Positions 35,374-45,735 are shown, numbered from the stretch's first letter. The stretch: DNA of 64,000 nt from Acinetobacter sp. SAAs474 (GCF_032823475.1 NZ_CP127915.1:2728001-2792000), one strand, 5' to 3'. A program made the numbers and translations. Notes: a model not told the origin generated them from the sequence alone.

Positions 35374-36123
35374 ATGGCGGGTCATTCCAAGTGGGCCAAT
35401 ATTAAGCATCGTAAAGCCAAACAAGATGCGAGTCGTGGTAAAATTTTTACCAAATACATTCGTGAGTTAACAACTGCTGCCAGACTTGGTGGTCCAGATG
35501 CAGCAAGTAATCCACGCCTTCGTGCTGTTGTGGAAAAAGCATTATCTGTCAATATGACACGAGATACTATCAATCGCGCTATTCAACGTGGTGCAGGTGG
35601 CGAAGATAATGACGATTTAAAAGAAGTTACTTACGAAGGTTATGGTGTAGGCGGTGTAGCCGTTATTGTTGAAACCATGACGGATAATCTTAATCGTACT
35701 GTACCTGATGTACGCCACTGTTTTTCTAAAACAGACGGTAACTTAGGAACGTCTGGTTCTGTGGCCTACCTGTTTACCAAACGTGGTGAAATCACTTTTG
35801 AAGATGTCTCTTTAGAAGATAAAATCATGGATGTTGCCCTAGAAGCAGGTGCAGAAGACATTGAAGTTGATGAAGATGAAATCCTTGTTATCACGACACC
35901 AGAATCTTTTGGTGAAGTACAAGATGCCTTACATGATGCTGGTTTAAAGTCAGATAATGCTGAGGTAGTGATGAGCCCTTCAACTAAAGCATTTATCTCG
36001 GATATCGATCAAGCGAAAAAAATTGTTAAGATGATTGATATGCTAGAAGATTTGGACGATGTACAAAACGTCTATACCAATGTTGAATTTAGTGATGAGG
36101 TTTTGGCAGAATTAGATGCTTAA
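35374..36123 (+). CDS. yebC: YebC/PmpR family protein
   Basis: The 249-aa protein opens with the family signature [20 protein letters not shown] and keeps [16 protein letters not shown] and [14 protein letters not shown]. Members act as DNA-binding regulators or, in recent work, as translation factors that help ribosomes on difficult sequences. AAGGAG precedes the ATG. It stands alone, with its own terminator. Confidence 0.95.
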   Translation: MAGHSKWANIKHRKAKQDASRGKIFTKYIRELTTAARLGGPDAASNPRLRAVVEKALSVNMTRDTINRAIQRGAGGEDNDDLKEVTYEGYGVGGVAVIVETMTDNLNRTVPDVRHCFSKTDGNLGTSGSVAYLFTKRGEITFEDVSLEDKIMDVALEAGAEDIEVDEDEILVITTPESFGEVQDALHDAGLKSDNAEVVMSPSTKAFISDIDQAKKIVKMIDMLEDLDDVQNVYTNVEFSDEVLAELDA

Positions 36124-36200
36124 TGAGCTATATCAAATGCTATTCATGCATGGCTCAGGGATCTAGTTAATTCATTTGACAATGAACCAATGTCATAAAT

Positions 36201-36230
36201 AAAAACGCATCAAGTGATGCGTTTTTATTT
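36201..36230 (+). terminator. Intrinsic terminator after yebC
   Basis: AAAAACGCATCA and TGATGCGTTTTT pair around a very short loop, followed by ATTT. Confidence 0.85.
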
Positions 36231-36291
36231 AACACCATCTGTCTGTTGCGCTAGCCCTATCAGTAGCAACATGACAGTATGATAATTTAGC

Positions 36292-36768
36292 TTAAACGCG
36301 ATTCAATAACCCATGACTATTAAGTACATCATATTGCTTGATCACAAAACTTGAATGTAATGCCACCACATGTTCAATTTTACCAATACGTTTTAATAAA
36401 ATTTCACTATAATTTTCCATATCCTTTGCCACAACTTCAACTAAAAAGTCTGCCGTTTGTCCTGTGACTAAAAAAGCATTAATCACTTCAGGAATATTTT
36501 CCAATTCAACTAAAAATTTTGCAAAAGTATCTGTATCATGTTTGCTTAGGGAGACTTGTAATATAACATGTAAACTAAAACCCAATTTCTGATAATTAAT
36601 ATCACGCTTTATAGCCGAAATAATTTTTAAATCAATTAAGTTCTTGATACGTCTATGTACAGAACTTACAGACAAATTTACTCGTTCAGATAATTCATTT
36701 AGATTTAAATCTTCATACGTTAAAATCTCTAAAATATGTTTATCGAAACGATCTAATTCCATAATCAC
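36292..36768 (-). CDS. Lrp/AsnC family transcriptional regulator
   Basis: The 158-aa protein has the N-terminal Lrp helix-turn-helix (LDRFDKHILEILTYEDLNLN and RVNLSVSSVHRRIKNL) and a C-terminal RAM domain with FLVTGQTADFLVEV. Such regulators respond to amino acids. It stands alone; no obvious target gene is adjacent except the GST-like gene on the same strand. Confidence 0.9.
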   Translation of the reverse strand: MIMELDRFDKHILEILTYEDLNLNELSERVNLSVSSVHRRIKNLIDLKIISAIKRDINYQKLGFSLHVILQVSLSKHDTDTFAKFLVELENIPEVINAFLVTGQTADFLVEVVAKDMENYSEILLKRIGKIEHVVALHSSFVIKQYDVLNSHGLLNRV

Positions 36769-36972
36769 GCCTTCATTTTTCGATGCATCAGATTTAAGTA
36801 TACTGAGAAAAATATTTAATACCTTATATTTATACTATTTAAAAATGTAAAACGACTACCTTTACAACACTTATGCCCTTCATAAATTATCAGCAACTAT
36901 AGCGAGAATCTAAAATTCGTACTTGCTATAAGCATTAAATCAATCTCATATTCATCAATTATAGCTTACAAG

Positions 36973-37737
36973 TTATACGCCACGCCAATCAACACGGGCA
37001 TTACGCTCATCACGATAAATACGTTGTACATATTGCCCTAAAGGCAAATCCTCAAGAAATGCTTTATAATCTTGCAATAAAATTGAACGATGGGTATCTT
37101 GCTCTTTTTCCCAAGGCGTTCCATTTATTGCCAATAAAGGCGCCAGCATGGAACAAATTGCAATATCAGCCAATCCCAAACAGTTTCCGACCAGGTATTG
37201 CCCTTGATGATCTATTAATCGTTGATTTAATTGCTGAATGAACAAATCAAGCTGTTGTTTAGACGCTGCAACTGTATCTGGATCTAGACGGTAACCCTTC
37301 ACCACTAAAGTTTTAATTAACGGTTTACTATATTTTTCAAACTGTCGTAAATAGCCTCTCTCACCAATTAATAAATCAATAGATTGTTCACTTGTATCTA
37401 AAGTATGTGATAGCACCCAACGTCTTACATGTCGTCCTAAATCATTGCTTAAATGATTTAATGCCAGAGCTTGTTCTCTTAAAGCTAACTTCGAGCTGAG
37501 TAACACATGCTCAGGATATTTACGGTCCAAATACAACGCAATTTCTGTACTATCTGCAATCCATGCCTGCTGATCATGCAAAATAGGTAATTTATATTGC
37601 CCTGTTTTTAGCTTGGCAAATGCGCGATGCACACCAGGTGCCAAATTATGTGCAACATATTCCAGTTCTTTATGATCAAGCATCCATCGGACTTTTTCAC
37701 AGAAATGTGATAAAGGAAACTGGTATAAAACACGCAT
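36973..37737 (-). CDS. Glutathione S-transferase family protein
   Basis: The 254-aa protein has a thioredoxin-like N-terminal domain with SHFCEKVRWML and a cis-Pro segment KLPILHD, then ADSTEIALYLDRKYPE. A helical C-terminal domain follows, with YLVGNCLGLADIAICSML. It may conjugate or reduce with glutathione; the substrate is unknown. It is transcribed alone. Confidence 0.85.
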   Translation of the reverse strand: MRVLYQFPLSHFCEKVRWMLDHKELEYVAHNLAPGVHRAFAKLKTGQYKLPILHDQQAWIADSTEIALYLDRKYPEHVLLSSKLALREQALALNHLSNDLGRHVRRWVLSHTLDTSEQSIDLLIGERGYLRQFEKYSKPLIKTLVVKGYRLDPDTVAASKQQLDLFIQQLNQRLIDHQGQYLVGNCLGLADIAICSMLAPLLAINGTPWEKEQDTHRSILLQDYKAFLEDLPLGQYVQRIYRDERNARVDWRGV

Positions 37738-38292
37738 ACATTCTCCGAATGATTGTGGTATTGAACGGCTTAACTTTGGTGTGCAACAACATGAAATGCA
37801 TCATACCCCATTCTTTCCGATCAAATCGGTGAGTGATTGGATACTTTAAGTGATTGAGCTCAACAAACACCATCAGCAAATTTGTCATCTATTCAACTTG
37901 CGTCTGCAATTTACACATTTTATATATCGAAATAAAGTACCGATAGCTGGCTTAGCACTTTAACTAAATTTGTTTTCAGCATCATAACAACCATCAAATG
38001 CAAAAGCTTATGGCAAAATAGCTGATGCACATCATGGCTTTGACTTAATCAGATTTATATAATTTTGCAGTGTATTTATCTTAAAAACTGCTATAGGCCA
38101 GTTAAAATTCTATTCCATAGTCTCAATAATTTATTTATACGATAAAATTCATAAGCTTAGCTTATAGATATTAGCATATAACTAATCTTTTTTTTTGCTA
38201 AACATAGTTTTTGATAATCAAATCATAAACAAGCATTTAATTTTTTAAGTAATGAACGTTATTTTTTTGACATTGTTAAGAGGTGTCATGTG
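37738..38292. other. Gene-less stretch before the sulfur operon
   Basis: No convincing reading frame. The AT-rich sequence just upstream of the first SfnB-like gene presumably carries the operon promoter, but no CysB/Cbl-type site is recognised by eye. Confidence 0.5.
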
Positions 38293-39495
38293 ATGACGTT
38301 ATTCACCAATAAAAATGTGCAAATTATTGAAAATGATCAAGAAGCAATCAATGCGGCCTATCAAGTTGCTGACTTTGTTCTTGAAGATCGTAACCGTCGT
38401 GATCAAGAACAGATCTTGCCATGGGCTGAAATAGAGTTGTTCAGTCAACGAGGTTTAGGTGGAATACGTATTCCAAAACAATATGGTGGTGCTTTTGTTT
38501 CCAATAAAACACTGGCACAGGTATTTAGAATCTTATCTCAAGCAGATGCAAGCGTAGGGCAAATTCCCCAAAATCAAATTGCATTATTAAATGTCATTGA
38601 TTTAATTGGCTCAAATCAACAAAAAACATTTATCTTTAATGAGATCTTACAAGGCAAGCGCTTAGCCAATGGCGGGCCAGAAAAAAATACCAAAGACAGC
38701 AAGACCCTTGCTACCACACTTGACTTTACTGCAGGTGAATATCGATTAAATGGTGAAAAATTTTACTCGACAGGAAGTCATTTTGCGGACTGGTTAGCCA
38801 TTAAAGCCATTCATCCTGAAGGACATGTGGTGTTAACCATTGTTGATCGACATAGTCCTGGCATTACACTACTCAATGACTGGGATGGTTTTGGTCAACG
38901 TACTACCTCCAGTGGAAGTATTAAACTACAACAGGTAGCGGTTAATCCTTTACTGATTTTTGATGAGCGCCTTCTCACTCAACAGCCAACTTATCGTGGT
39001 GCATATTCACAGTTATTACAAGTGGCTATTGATGTTGGTATTGCTGAAGCTGCTTTTACAGCGACATTAACAGCGATACATCAGGCTCGTCCGATCATTG
39101 ATTCAGGTGTCGATAAAGCCAGTCAAGAACACTATACCTTACAAGAGGTCGGCAAACTAAAAATTATTCTTGATGCTGCCACGCTACTGCTAGATGAAGC
39201 AGCGGAATATTTAGATCAGCTTGATCAACAGCAACAGATCTCAGCACAAGATGCAGCGCAAGCCTCAATTTTAGTCGCTGAAGCCAAAGTATACGCCAAT
39301 GATGCTGCCTTACAAATTTCAGAAAAACTACTGGAATTGGGAGGAAGTCGTGCCAGTTTAAAACAGCATAACCTCGATCAGCATTGGCGCAATGCACGTG
39401 TTCATACCTTACATGACCCGATTCGCTGGAAATTACATGCACTTGGTGAGTATTACCTCAATCATAAATTACCTGCAAAACATGCCTGGATTTAA
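38293..39495 (+). CDS. SfnB-like flavin-dependent oxidoreductase (acyl-CoA dehydrogenase fold), copy 1
   Basis: The 400-aa protein resembles SfnB/DszC-type enzymes of sulfur acquisition: GIRIPKQYGGAFVSNKTLAQ, ASVGQIPQNQ, LNGEKFYSTGS and DGFGQRTTSSG, with the C-terminal HWRNARVHTLHDP. These flavin-dependent enzymes act on organosulfur compounds in place of acyl-CoAs. The ATG at 38293 follows AGAGG by 9 bases and one GTG codon. It is the first of seven clustered sulfur genes; the next starts 11 bases after its stop. Confidence 0.87.
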   Translation: MTLFTNKNVQIIENDQEAINAAYQVADFVLEDRNRRDQEQILPWAEIELFSQRGLGGIRIPKQYGGAFVSNKTLAQVFRILSQADASVGQIPQNQIALLNVIDLIGSNQQKTFIFNEILQGKRLANGGPEKNTKDSKTLATTLDFTAGEYRLNGEKFYSTGSHFADWLAIKAIHPEGHVVLTIVDRHSPGITLLNDWDGFGQRTTSSGSIKLQQVAVNPLLIFDERLLTQQPTYRGAYSQLLQVAIDVGIAEAAFTATLTAIHQARPIIDSGVDKASQEHYTLQEVGKLKIILDAATLLLDEAAEYLDQLDQQQQISAQDAAQASILVAEAKVYANDAALQISEKLLELGGSRASLKQHNLDQHWRNARVHTLHDPIRWKLHALGEYYLNHKLPAKHAWI

Positions 39496-39506
39496 GGAAT
39501 ATCATC

Positions 39507-40730
39507 ATGACTTCATACCAAAATGTACTTCAATTTGATCTAGATCAGCTCAGCACTATTCATATAATCAAAAATGATGCTGAAGCTTTAGAGATTGCAC
39601 ATACTCTAGCCGAACAGTTTAAACTTAATGCCGTTCAACGTGATGCGCAGCGTATTTTACCCTTTAAAGAGGTCGCTGCATTTAGCCAATCCGGTTTATG
39701 GGCCATTACCGTGCCCAAAGAATATGGAGGAGCTGAGGTTTCGACCCTTACTGTAGCTAAAATTATTGCTTTAATCAGTGGTATTGATGGTTCTTTAGGA
39801 CAAATTCCGCAAAATCATTTTTATGCATTAGAAGTTTTACGCAATACCGCAAGTGCTGCACAAAAAAAACGTTTATATGGCGAAATTCTCAAGGGTGCTC
39901 GTTTAGGCAATGCACTAGCAGAGTTTAAAACCAAATCTGCCAGTATCCGTCATACCCATATTCAGGCTAAGGCAGATGGTTTTAGTGTCAATGGTGAAAA
40001 ATTTTACTGCACAGGGAGCTTATTTGCCCACCGTATTCCCACATTGGTTAAGGATCAACATGAACGTGAATTTTTAGCCTTTATTCCACGTCAAAGTGCG
40101 GGCTTAACTATTCATGATGATTGGAGCGGTTTTGGGCAACGTACAACAGGCAGTGGGACTGTAAAATTAGATCAAGTCCATGTCGATGCTGAAGATATTA
40201 TTCCCTTTAGTGAGGCCTTTGAACGACCGACCATTGTGGGACCCTTTGCACAAATTATGCATGCAGCCATTGAAACCGGGATTGCACGTGCAGCCTTTGA
40301 AGAAACCTTAGTACGAATCCGGCAGGCAAGACCATGGATTGATTCAGGGGTAACGGCGGCCACTCAGGACCCACTTAGCTTATATGAGTTAGGGCGTATG
40401 ATTGCCGATGTTCGAGCAACAGAAGTGTTATTAAAACAAGCCGCACAATCAATTGATGCTGCCAAAATAGCCACCACGGCAGAAAATGTGGCTCAAGCCT
40501 CTATTGATGTTGCTAAAGTACGGGCACTCAGTACAGACATTGCACTTAAAACTTCATCCAAACTGATTGAGCTGGCAGGAAGTCGTGGCAGCCAACGTCA
40601 AGATGGGCTGGATCGCTTTTGGCGTAATGCACGTACGCATACCCTACATGATGCCTCGCGCTGGAAATACTATTTTATTGGGCAATATGTGTTAAATGGC
40701 ATATTACCACCACGCAGAGGGACATTATAA
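39507..40730 (+). CDS. sfnB: SfnB-like flavin-dependent oxidoreductase, copy 2
   Basis: The 407-aa paralogue of the preceding gene shares ITVPKEYGGAEVSTLT, GSLGQIPQNH, VNGEKFYCTGS, SGFGQRTTGSG and FWRNARTHTLHD. The two differ across their length, so they probably have different substrates or form a heteromer. Its stop overlaps the start of the LLM monooxygenase gene (TAATG), so the two are translated together. Confidence 0.88.
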   Translation: MTSYQNVLQFDLDQLSTIHIIKNDAEALEIAHTLAEQFKLNAVQRDAQRILPFKEVAAFSQSGLWAITVPKEYGGAEVSTLTVAKIIALISGIDGSLGQIPQNHFYALEVLRNTASAAQKKRLYGEILKGARLGNALAEFKTKSASIRHTHIQAKADGFSVNGEKFYCTGSLFAHRIPTLVKDQHEREFLAFIPRQSAGLTIHDDWSGFGQRTTGSGTVKLDQVHVDAEDIIPFSEAFERPTIVGPFAQIMHAAIETGIARAAFEETLVRIRQARPWIDSGVTAATQDPLSLYELGRMIADVRATEVLLKQAAQSIDAAKIATTAENVAQASIDVAKVRALSTDIALKTSSKLIELAGSRGSQRQDGLDRFWRNARTHTLHDASRWKYYFIGQYVLNGILPPRRGTL

Positions 40731-42139
40731 TGACACAACATAATCCTAAAAAAATAATACTCAATGCCTTTGACATGAATTGTGTAGGTCATATTCATCA
40801 TGGTTTATGGACTCATCCACGCGACGAATCCTTTCGTTTTAACCAGTTAAGCTACTGGACTGAATTAGCACAAAGCTTAGAAACAGGGTTATTTGATGGT
40901 CTATTTATTGCCGATATTACTGGCGCCTATGATGTCTACCAGCAAGGGATTGATCTTACATTAAAGGAGTCCATTCAACTTCCTAGCCATGATCCAAGTA
41001 CCTTAGTTTCAGCCATGGCTGCGGTCACACAGCATTTAGGCTTTGGTATCACGGTGAATTTAAGCTATGAATCACCCTATCAATTCGCCCGTCGCTTTGC
41101 CAGTTTAGATCATTTAACTGAGGGGCGTATTGGCTGGAATATTGTGACAGGTTATTTGGATAGTGCAGCAAAGCTGGTCGGACAACATGCTTTAAAAGCA
41201 CATGACTTACGTTATCAACAAGCTGAAGAGTTTCTCGAACTCAGCTATAAATTCTGGGAAGGGTCTTGGGAAGATGATGCTGTCATTATCGATAAAACGC
41301 AACGCATATTTAGCCGTCCTGAAAAAGTACATACGATTCACCATCAAGGACAATTTTATCAAAGCGAAGGCGTATTTCAGGTCTCCCCGTCTATTCAACG
41401 TACACCAGTATTATTTCAGGCAGGTGCTTCTGCAACAGGTATAGATTTTGCAACCCGACATGCCGAGGCAATGTTTATTGGTGCTGATACACCAGAAAAA
41501 GTTAAGGCTCAGGTTGAAAAAATTCGTCATAAAGCCAGTCAACACGGCCGTGATGCCAATGAAATTAAACTTCTAGTCGGCATTGCCGTGGTTTGTGCTG
41601 AAACCGATCAATTGGCTGAGGAAAAACTGGCGGAATATTTACGTTATGCCAGTCCTGAAGCTGGTATTGCTCATTTTTCCAGCTCAATCGGATTTGACTT
41701 GGCACAATATCAAGATCAAGACGTCATTCCCTACCAACCCAGTAATAGTATTGCCTCAGTGAATCATCGCTTTAAAGAACAAAAAGTTACGCTTGCCGAT
41801 TTAAAAAAACAACATGCACTCGGTGGTCGTTATCCTATTTTTGTAGGTAGTGGTTCTTCTGTAGCGACACAATTGATCCAGTTTATGGATGAAACAGGGA
41901 TAGATGGTTTTAATTTGACTCGCACTGTTGCGCCTGAATCGCATCATGATTTTATTCGATATGTGATTCCTGAATTACAGCAACGAGGCCGTTATAAAAC
42001 ACACTATAGTCAAGGTAGTTTACGTCATAAACTTTTTCAACAAGGTGATCGTCTAGCAGCACACCATCCCGTACAACAATTTCGCTATACGTCCAAGCCT
42101 GCCGATTTAGCAACTACGCCACAACAATATCGAGCTTAA
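40730..42139 (+). CDS. FMN-dependent monooxygenase, NtaA/SnaA/DszA (bacterial-luciferase-like) family
   Basis: The 469-aa enzyme has the NtaA/DszA layout: NAFDMNCVGHIHHGLWTHPR, ADITGAYDVYQ, GFGITVNLSYESPYQFARRFASLDHLT, GRIGWNIVTGYLDSAA and VLFQAGAS. It uses reduced FMN and oxygen, often to cleave C-S or C-N bonds of sulfones, sulfonates or chelators. With the two SfnB-like enzymes it probably releases sulfite or a usable sulfur source. The flavin reductase it needs is not in the operon. Confidence 0.9.
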   Translation: MTQHNPKKIILNAFDMNCVGHIHHGLWTHPRDESFRFNQLSYWTELAQSLETGLFDGLFIADITGAYDVYQQGIDLTLKESIQLPSHDPSTLVSAMAAVTQHLGFGITVNLSYESPYQFARRFASLDHLTEGRIGWNIVTGYLDSAAKLVGQHALKAHDLRYQQAEEFLELSYKFWEGSWEDDAVIIDKTQRIFSRPEKVHTIHHQGQFYQSEGVFQVSPSIQRTPVLFQAGASATGIDFATRHAEAMFIGADTPEKVKAQVEKIRHKASQHGRDANEIKLLVGIAVVCAETDQLAEEKLAEYLRYASPEAGIAHFSSSIGFDLAQYQDQDVIPYQPSNSIASVNHRFKEQKVTLADLKKQHALGGRYPIFVGSGSSVATQLIQFMDETGIDGFNLTRTVAPESHHDFIRYVIPELQQRGRYKTHYSQGSLRHKLFQQGDRLAAHHPVQQFRYTSKPADLATTPQQYRA

Positions 42140-42161
42140 TTCAGATCTGTACAGGGAAAAT

Positions 42162-43007
42162 ATGACAAAGTATCAATCCAAATCAAAATTAATCATGCTC
42201 GCTATCGTTGCAATTGCAATTATTATTGGCTTAAGCGCATGGACCATAAAGAAAAAATCACATCATGACGAACTGGTCATTGGGATTAGCCCGCCTTTTG
42301 CCAAACCATTACAAGTTGCGGTAGAAGAAGCTAAAAAACAGGGTATACAGGTAAAATTAGTGGAGTTTTCTGACTGGAATACTCCTAATATCACGTTAAA
42401 TCATGGTGATATTGATGCTAATTACTTTCAGCATCAACCTTTTTTAAGTAATGCATTAAAAGAGACAGGATTTAAACTCAAACCTTTGGGAATTGGTACA
42501 GGAACGCATGTCGGTTTATATTCCAAAAAATATCAAGATCTCAATGCACTTGCGAATGGTGCACGTGTGGTCATTCCCAATGATCCTGTCAATCAAGGGC
42601 GCGCGTTACTTTTATTACAACAAGCCAAACTCATCAAGTTAAAAAATGCTGACAACCATTTATCCAATCTGAACGATATTGTGAGCAATCCCAAAAATCT
42701 CAATTTTATTGAAGTCGAAGGACCACAAACTGCTCGTGCACTTGATGAAGCCGATTTGGTGTTTAGTTATCCGATGTATTTACGTTTAGCAAAAAGCATT
42801 GATCCAAATGATGCCTTGGTTTTAGATCAAACTCAGAATACACGCTATGCCATTTTATTTGTGGTTCGGGACGACTATGAAACACAGTTCCCAGAAAAAG
42901 CACAACAGTTAAAAAAATTTATTGATATTTATCAAAATTCAGACAAAGTCAAACAGCAGTTGAATGCTGAAATTGGCGAAAAACTTTGGTTTAAAGGTTG
43001 GAGTTAA
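42162..43007 (+). CDS. metQ: MetQ/NlpA-family substrate-binding protein, copy 1
   Basis: The 281-aa protein has the NlpA signature LVIGISPPFAKPLQVAVEEA, DIDANYFQHQPFL, IPNDPVNQGRALLLLQQA and VEGPQTARALDEADL. Unlike E. coli MetQ it has no lipobox cysteine. The hydrophobic N-terminus (LIMLAIVAIAIIIGLSAWTI) looks like an uncleaved membrane anchor. It delivers its ligand (methionine or an organosulfur compound) to MetNI. Confidence 0.88.
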   Translation: MTKYQSKSKLIMLAIVAIAIIIGLSAWTIKKKSHHDELVIGISPPFAKPLQVAVEEAKKQGIQVKLVEFSDWNTPNITLNHGDIDANYFQHQPFLSNALKETGFKLKPLGIGTGTHVGLYSKKYQDLNALANGARVVIPNDPVNQGRALLLLQQAKLIKLKNADNHLSNLNDIVSNPKNLNFIEVEGPQTARALDEADLVFSYPMYLRLAKSIDPNDALVLDQTQNTRYAILFVVRDDYETQFPEKAQQLKKFIDIYQNSDKVKQQLNAEIGEKLWFKGWS

Positions 43008-43017
43008 GGATTGGATT

Positions 43018-43854
43018 ATGGCAAATATTGGTAAGAAAAATATTCAACTCTTGGCTTTAGCGGTGGTCAGTATTGCGGTCATCATCGCTTTAGTCACCTA
43101 TAAAACAATGCAGCAACAAACATCAGATCAAGTGTTAAAAATTGGCATTAGTCCACCTTATGCAGATTTACTTCGCAGTGTTGCAGAAGAGGTAAAAACA
43201 CAAGGAATTGATGTAGAACTAATTGAATTTTCAGATTGGCAAGCACCCAATGTCGCAGTACAACACGGTGATATTGATGCCAATTTTTTCCAGCAAAGTG
43301 TCTTTTTAGCCAATGCAATACGCGAAACTGGCTATGATTTACATGCTTTTGCTGCAGGTTCAGGAAGTCATGTGGGCTTATATTCAAAAAAATATCAGCA
43401 TTTAGAGGATATTCCCCAACATGGCAAAGTAGTGATTCCCAGTGATCCAGTTAATATGGCACGTGGTCTAAATTTATTGGCACGTGCAGGTTTAATTGAT
43501 GTTAAGGATCTAAATCACGAATTTACCCGTTTAACAGATATCACCCATAATCCTAAACAATTACAGTTTATCGAAGTTGAAGGGCCACAAACAGCTCAAG
43601 CCTATCATGAGGCAGATTTAATTTTAGGTTTTCCACACTATTTAAAACTGGCCAAAGCTGCCGATCCTCAATCAGCACTTTTTATTGATCCAATAGACAA
43701 AAAATTTGCCATTTTATTTGTCACACGTCGGGACTATCAAGACAAAGAGCAAAAACTGGCCACTTTTGTCAAGACTTTTCAAAACTCAGCCAAAGTTCGC
43801 GCTATTTTAGATCGGGATTTTGGTCAAGGCATGTGGTTTCAAGGTTGGAAATAA
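43018..43854 (+). CDS. metQ: MetQ/NlpA-family substrate-binding protein, copy 2
   Basis: The 278-aa protein is a tandem paralogue of the preceding gene: LKIGISPPYADLLRSVAEEV, DIDANFFQQSVFLANAI and VEGPQTAQAYHEADL. The ATG at 43018 has AAGGA 9 bases upstream; the frame is open further upstream but would overlap the first copy. It also lacks a lipobox and has an N-terminal hydrophobic anchor. The pair suggests two ligands for one MetNI permease. Confidence 0.88.
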   Translation: MANIGKKNIQLLALAVVSIAVIIALVTYKTMQQQTSDQVLKIGISPPYADLLRSVAEEVKTQGIDVELIEFSDWQAPNVAVQHGDIDANFFQQSVFLANAIRETGYDLHAFAAGSGSHVGLYSKKYQHLEDIPQHGKVVIPSDPVNMARGLNLLARAGLIDVKDLNHEFTRLTDITHNPKQLQFIEVEGPQTAQAYHEADLILGFPHYLKLAKAADPQSALFIDPIDKKFAILFVTRRDYQDKEQKLATFVKTFQNSAKVRAILDRDFGQGMWFQGWK

Positions 43855-43866
43855 AGGAGAAAAAAT

Positions 43867-44931
43867 ATGGTTAGTTTTGGCACATCCGTAGATTTTAGTC
43901 GACCACATATCCGTATTCGTGATCTAAATAAATATTATCAAGTACAAGAAATGCAAGTACATGCACTTAAACATATTGATTTAGATATTCCTGTTGGACG
44001 TATTTTTGGCATTATTGGTAAAAGTGGTGCAGGAAAATCGTCTTTGCTACGCACGCTAAATGGACTAGAAGATATTTCCACAGGCTCAATTCAAATTGAC
44101 CAACAGGAGTTATCACATTTATCGCATAGAGAATTAATTGCCTTACGACAACGTATTGGCATGATTTTTCAACATTTTAATTTAATGTCAGCAAAAACGG
44201 TATGGGAAAACATTGCATTACCTTTAAAAATAGCCCGCTATCATCCAAGCGATATTCAACAGCGTGTTAGTGATGTACTTGATTTAGTGGGATTAACGGA
44301 TAAAGCACAGCATTACCCCTCTCAACTTTCTGGAGGCCAAAAACAACGTGTTGGTATTGCCCGAGCCTTGGTACATCGCCCTGAAATTTTATTATGTGAT
44401 GAAGCAACATCAGCACTTGATCCCGAAAGTACATCGGTCATTTTGTCTTTACTCAAAGAAATTAATCAAAAACTTGGCTTAACCATTGTATTAATCACCC
44501 ATGAAATGCAAGTCATTCGTGAGATATGCCATCATGTAGTGGTGATTGATCAAGGTGAAATTGTTGAATCAGGACCCGTATGGTCAGTCTTCTCTAGACC
44601 CCAACAAAAAATTACTCAGGAACTTTTAAATCTAGAACAGTTGGACTTACCATTTCAATTAAGTCCAACTGCACAGCCTCATAGCCAGACCATTTTAAAA
44701 CTGCGTTATGAAGCACAGCTAAATCAGTCTCCTGATCTAAAAGAAATTTTTGCAGCATTTGATTCATCAGTACATTTGTATCAAAGTCATGTTGATTCCA
44801 TTCAAGGTCATTTAATTGGCAATTTGATTATCGCGGTTAAACAAAATCAACTCGATATCGCTGCAATCAGCAAAAAATTACAACAACATATTGCACAAAT
44901 TGAGGTCATGGGCTATGTCACCACTGATTGA
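43867..44931 (+). CDS. metN: MetN-type ABC transporter ATPase
   Basis: The 354-aa ATPase has Walker A GKSGAGKSSLL, the signature LSGGQKQRVGIARAL, Walker B ILLCDEATSALDPEST, and a C-terminal NIL-type regulatory domain (about residues 270-350) typical of MetN. AAGGAG precedes the ATG. It should power uptake of ligand bound by the two MetQ-like proteins. Its last 17 bases overlap metI. Confidence 0.93.
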   Translation: MVSFGTSVDFSRPHIRIRDLNKYYQVQEMQVHALKHIDLDIPVGRIFGIIGKSGAGKSSLLRTLNGLEDISTGSIQIDQQELSHLSHRELIALRQRIGMIFQHFNLMSAKTVWENIALPLKIARYHPSDIQQRVSDVLDLVGLTDKAQHYPSQLSGGQKQRVGIARALVHRPEILLCDEATSALDPESTSVILSLLKEINQKLGLTIVLITHEMQVIREICHHVVVIDQGEIVESGPVWSVFSRPQQKITQELLNLEQLDLPFQLSPTAQPHSQTILKLRYEAQLNQSPDLKEIFAAFDSSVHLYQSHVDSIQGHLIGNLIIAVKQNQLDIAAISKKLQQHIAQIEVMGYVTTD

Positions 44932-45571
44932 CTTATTGATTACAGGAACGATTGATACCTTATTGATGGTGGGTATTTCAGCATTTTTTGCGCTTATCTT
45001 CGGTTTACCCTTGGCCATCATTTTTGTCTGTACGGCAGAACATGGGATTTCTCCCTCAAAAAGCATCAATCAAACTTTGGGTTGGATCGTGAATATCACT
45101 CGTTCTGTACCTTTTTTAATTTTAATGGTCGCGTTAATTCCCTTTACCCGCTTTATTGTCGGTACCAGCTATGGTGTTTGGGCGGCTATTGTTCCATTAA
45201 CCCTAGCTGCCACGCCATTTTTTGCACGTATTGCTGAAGTCAGTTTAAGAGAGATTGATACGGGTCTAATTGAAGCTGCACAAGCAATCGGCTGTAACCG
45301 TAAACAGATTATTTGGCATGTCCTATTACCGGAAGCCTTGTCAGGTATTGTTGCTGGTTTTACTGTTACCGTCGTCACCATGATCAACTCATCTGCAATT
45401 GCAGGAGCCATTGGTGCTGGTGGTTTAGGTGATATTGCCTATCGATATGGCTATCAACGCTTTGATATGCAAGTCATGTTGGCAGTCATTGTGGTATTGA
45501 TTATTTTGGTGATGTTGGTACAAAGTTTTGGTGATGTATTGTCAGCACAACTCGATAAACGTAAAGTTTAA
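44915..45571 (+). CDS. metI: MetI-type ABC transporter permease
   Basis: The 218-aa permease has five hydrophobic segments and the EAA-type loop EAAQAIGCNRKQIIWHVLLPEALSG, compared with 217 aa in E. coli MetI. The ATG at 44915 (MSPLIDLLITGTIDT) matches family starts. It is the last gene of the sulfur operon. Confidence 0.92.
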   Translation: MSPLIDLLITGTIDTLLMVGISAFFALIFGLPLAIIFVCTAEHGISPSKSINQTLGWIVNITRSVPFLILMVALIPFTRFIVGTSYGVWAAIVPLTLAATPFFARIAEVSLREIDTGLIEAAQAIGCNRKQIIWHVLLPEALSGIVAGFTVTVVTMINSSAIAGAIGAGGLGDIAYRYGYQRFDMQVMLAVIVVLIILVMLVQSFGDVLSAQLDKRKV

Positions 45572-45657
45572 TACCATCTTTGATAAAAAATCCGCCTAAA
45601 TGACAGCTATTACTCAAATAAGATGAAATAGCAATACAGGCTATTTTTTCAAAGATA

Positions 45658-45690
45658 AAAGCCATGACCTGACTTTATCATGGCTTTCAT
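45658..45690 (+). terminator. Hairpin between metI and ychF
   Basis: AAAGCCATGA and TCATGGCTTT form a 10-bp stem with a 10-base loop. The T-run after it is short (TTTC), so termination may be partial. Confidence 0.6.
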
Positions 45691-45735
45691 GTAAAATCAG
45701 CCATAATTCTTAGATCATAGATTGTGAGTCATTTC

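Noticed and set aside
38293-40730. True acyl-CoA dehydrogenases of fatty-acid oxidation
   Set aside because: Motifs and neighbours (LLM monooxygenase, MetNIQ) match the SfnB/DszC branch used in sulfur acquisition.
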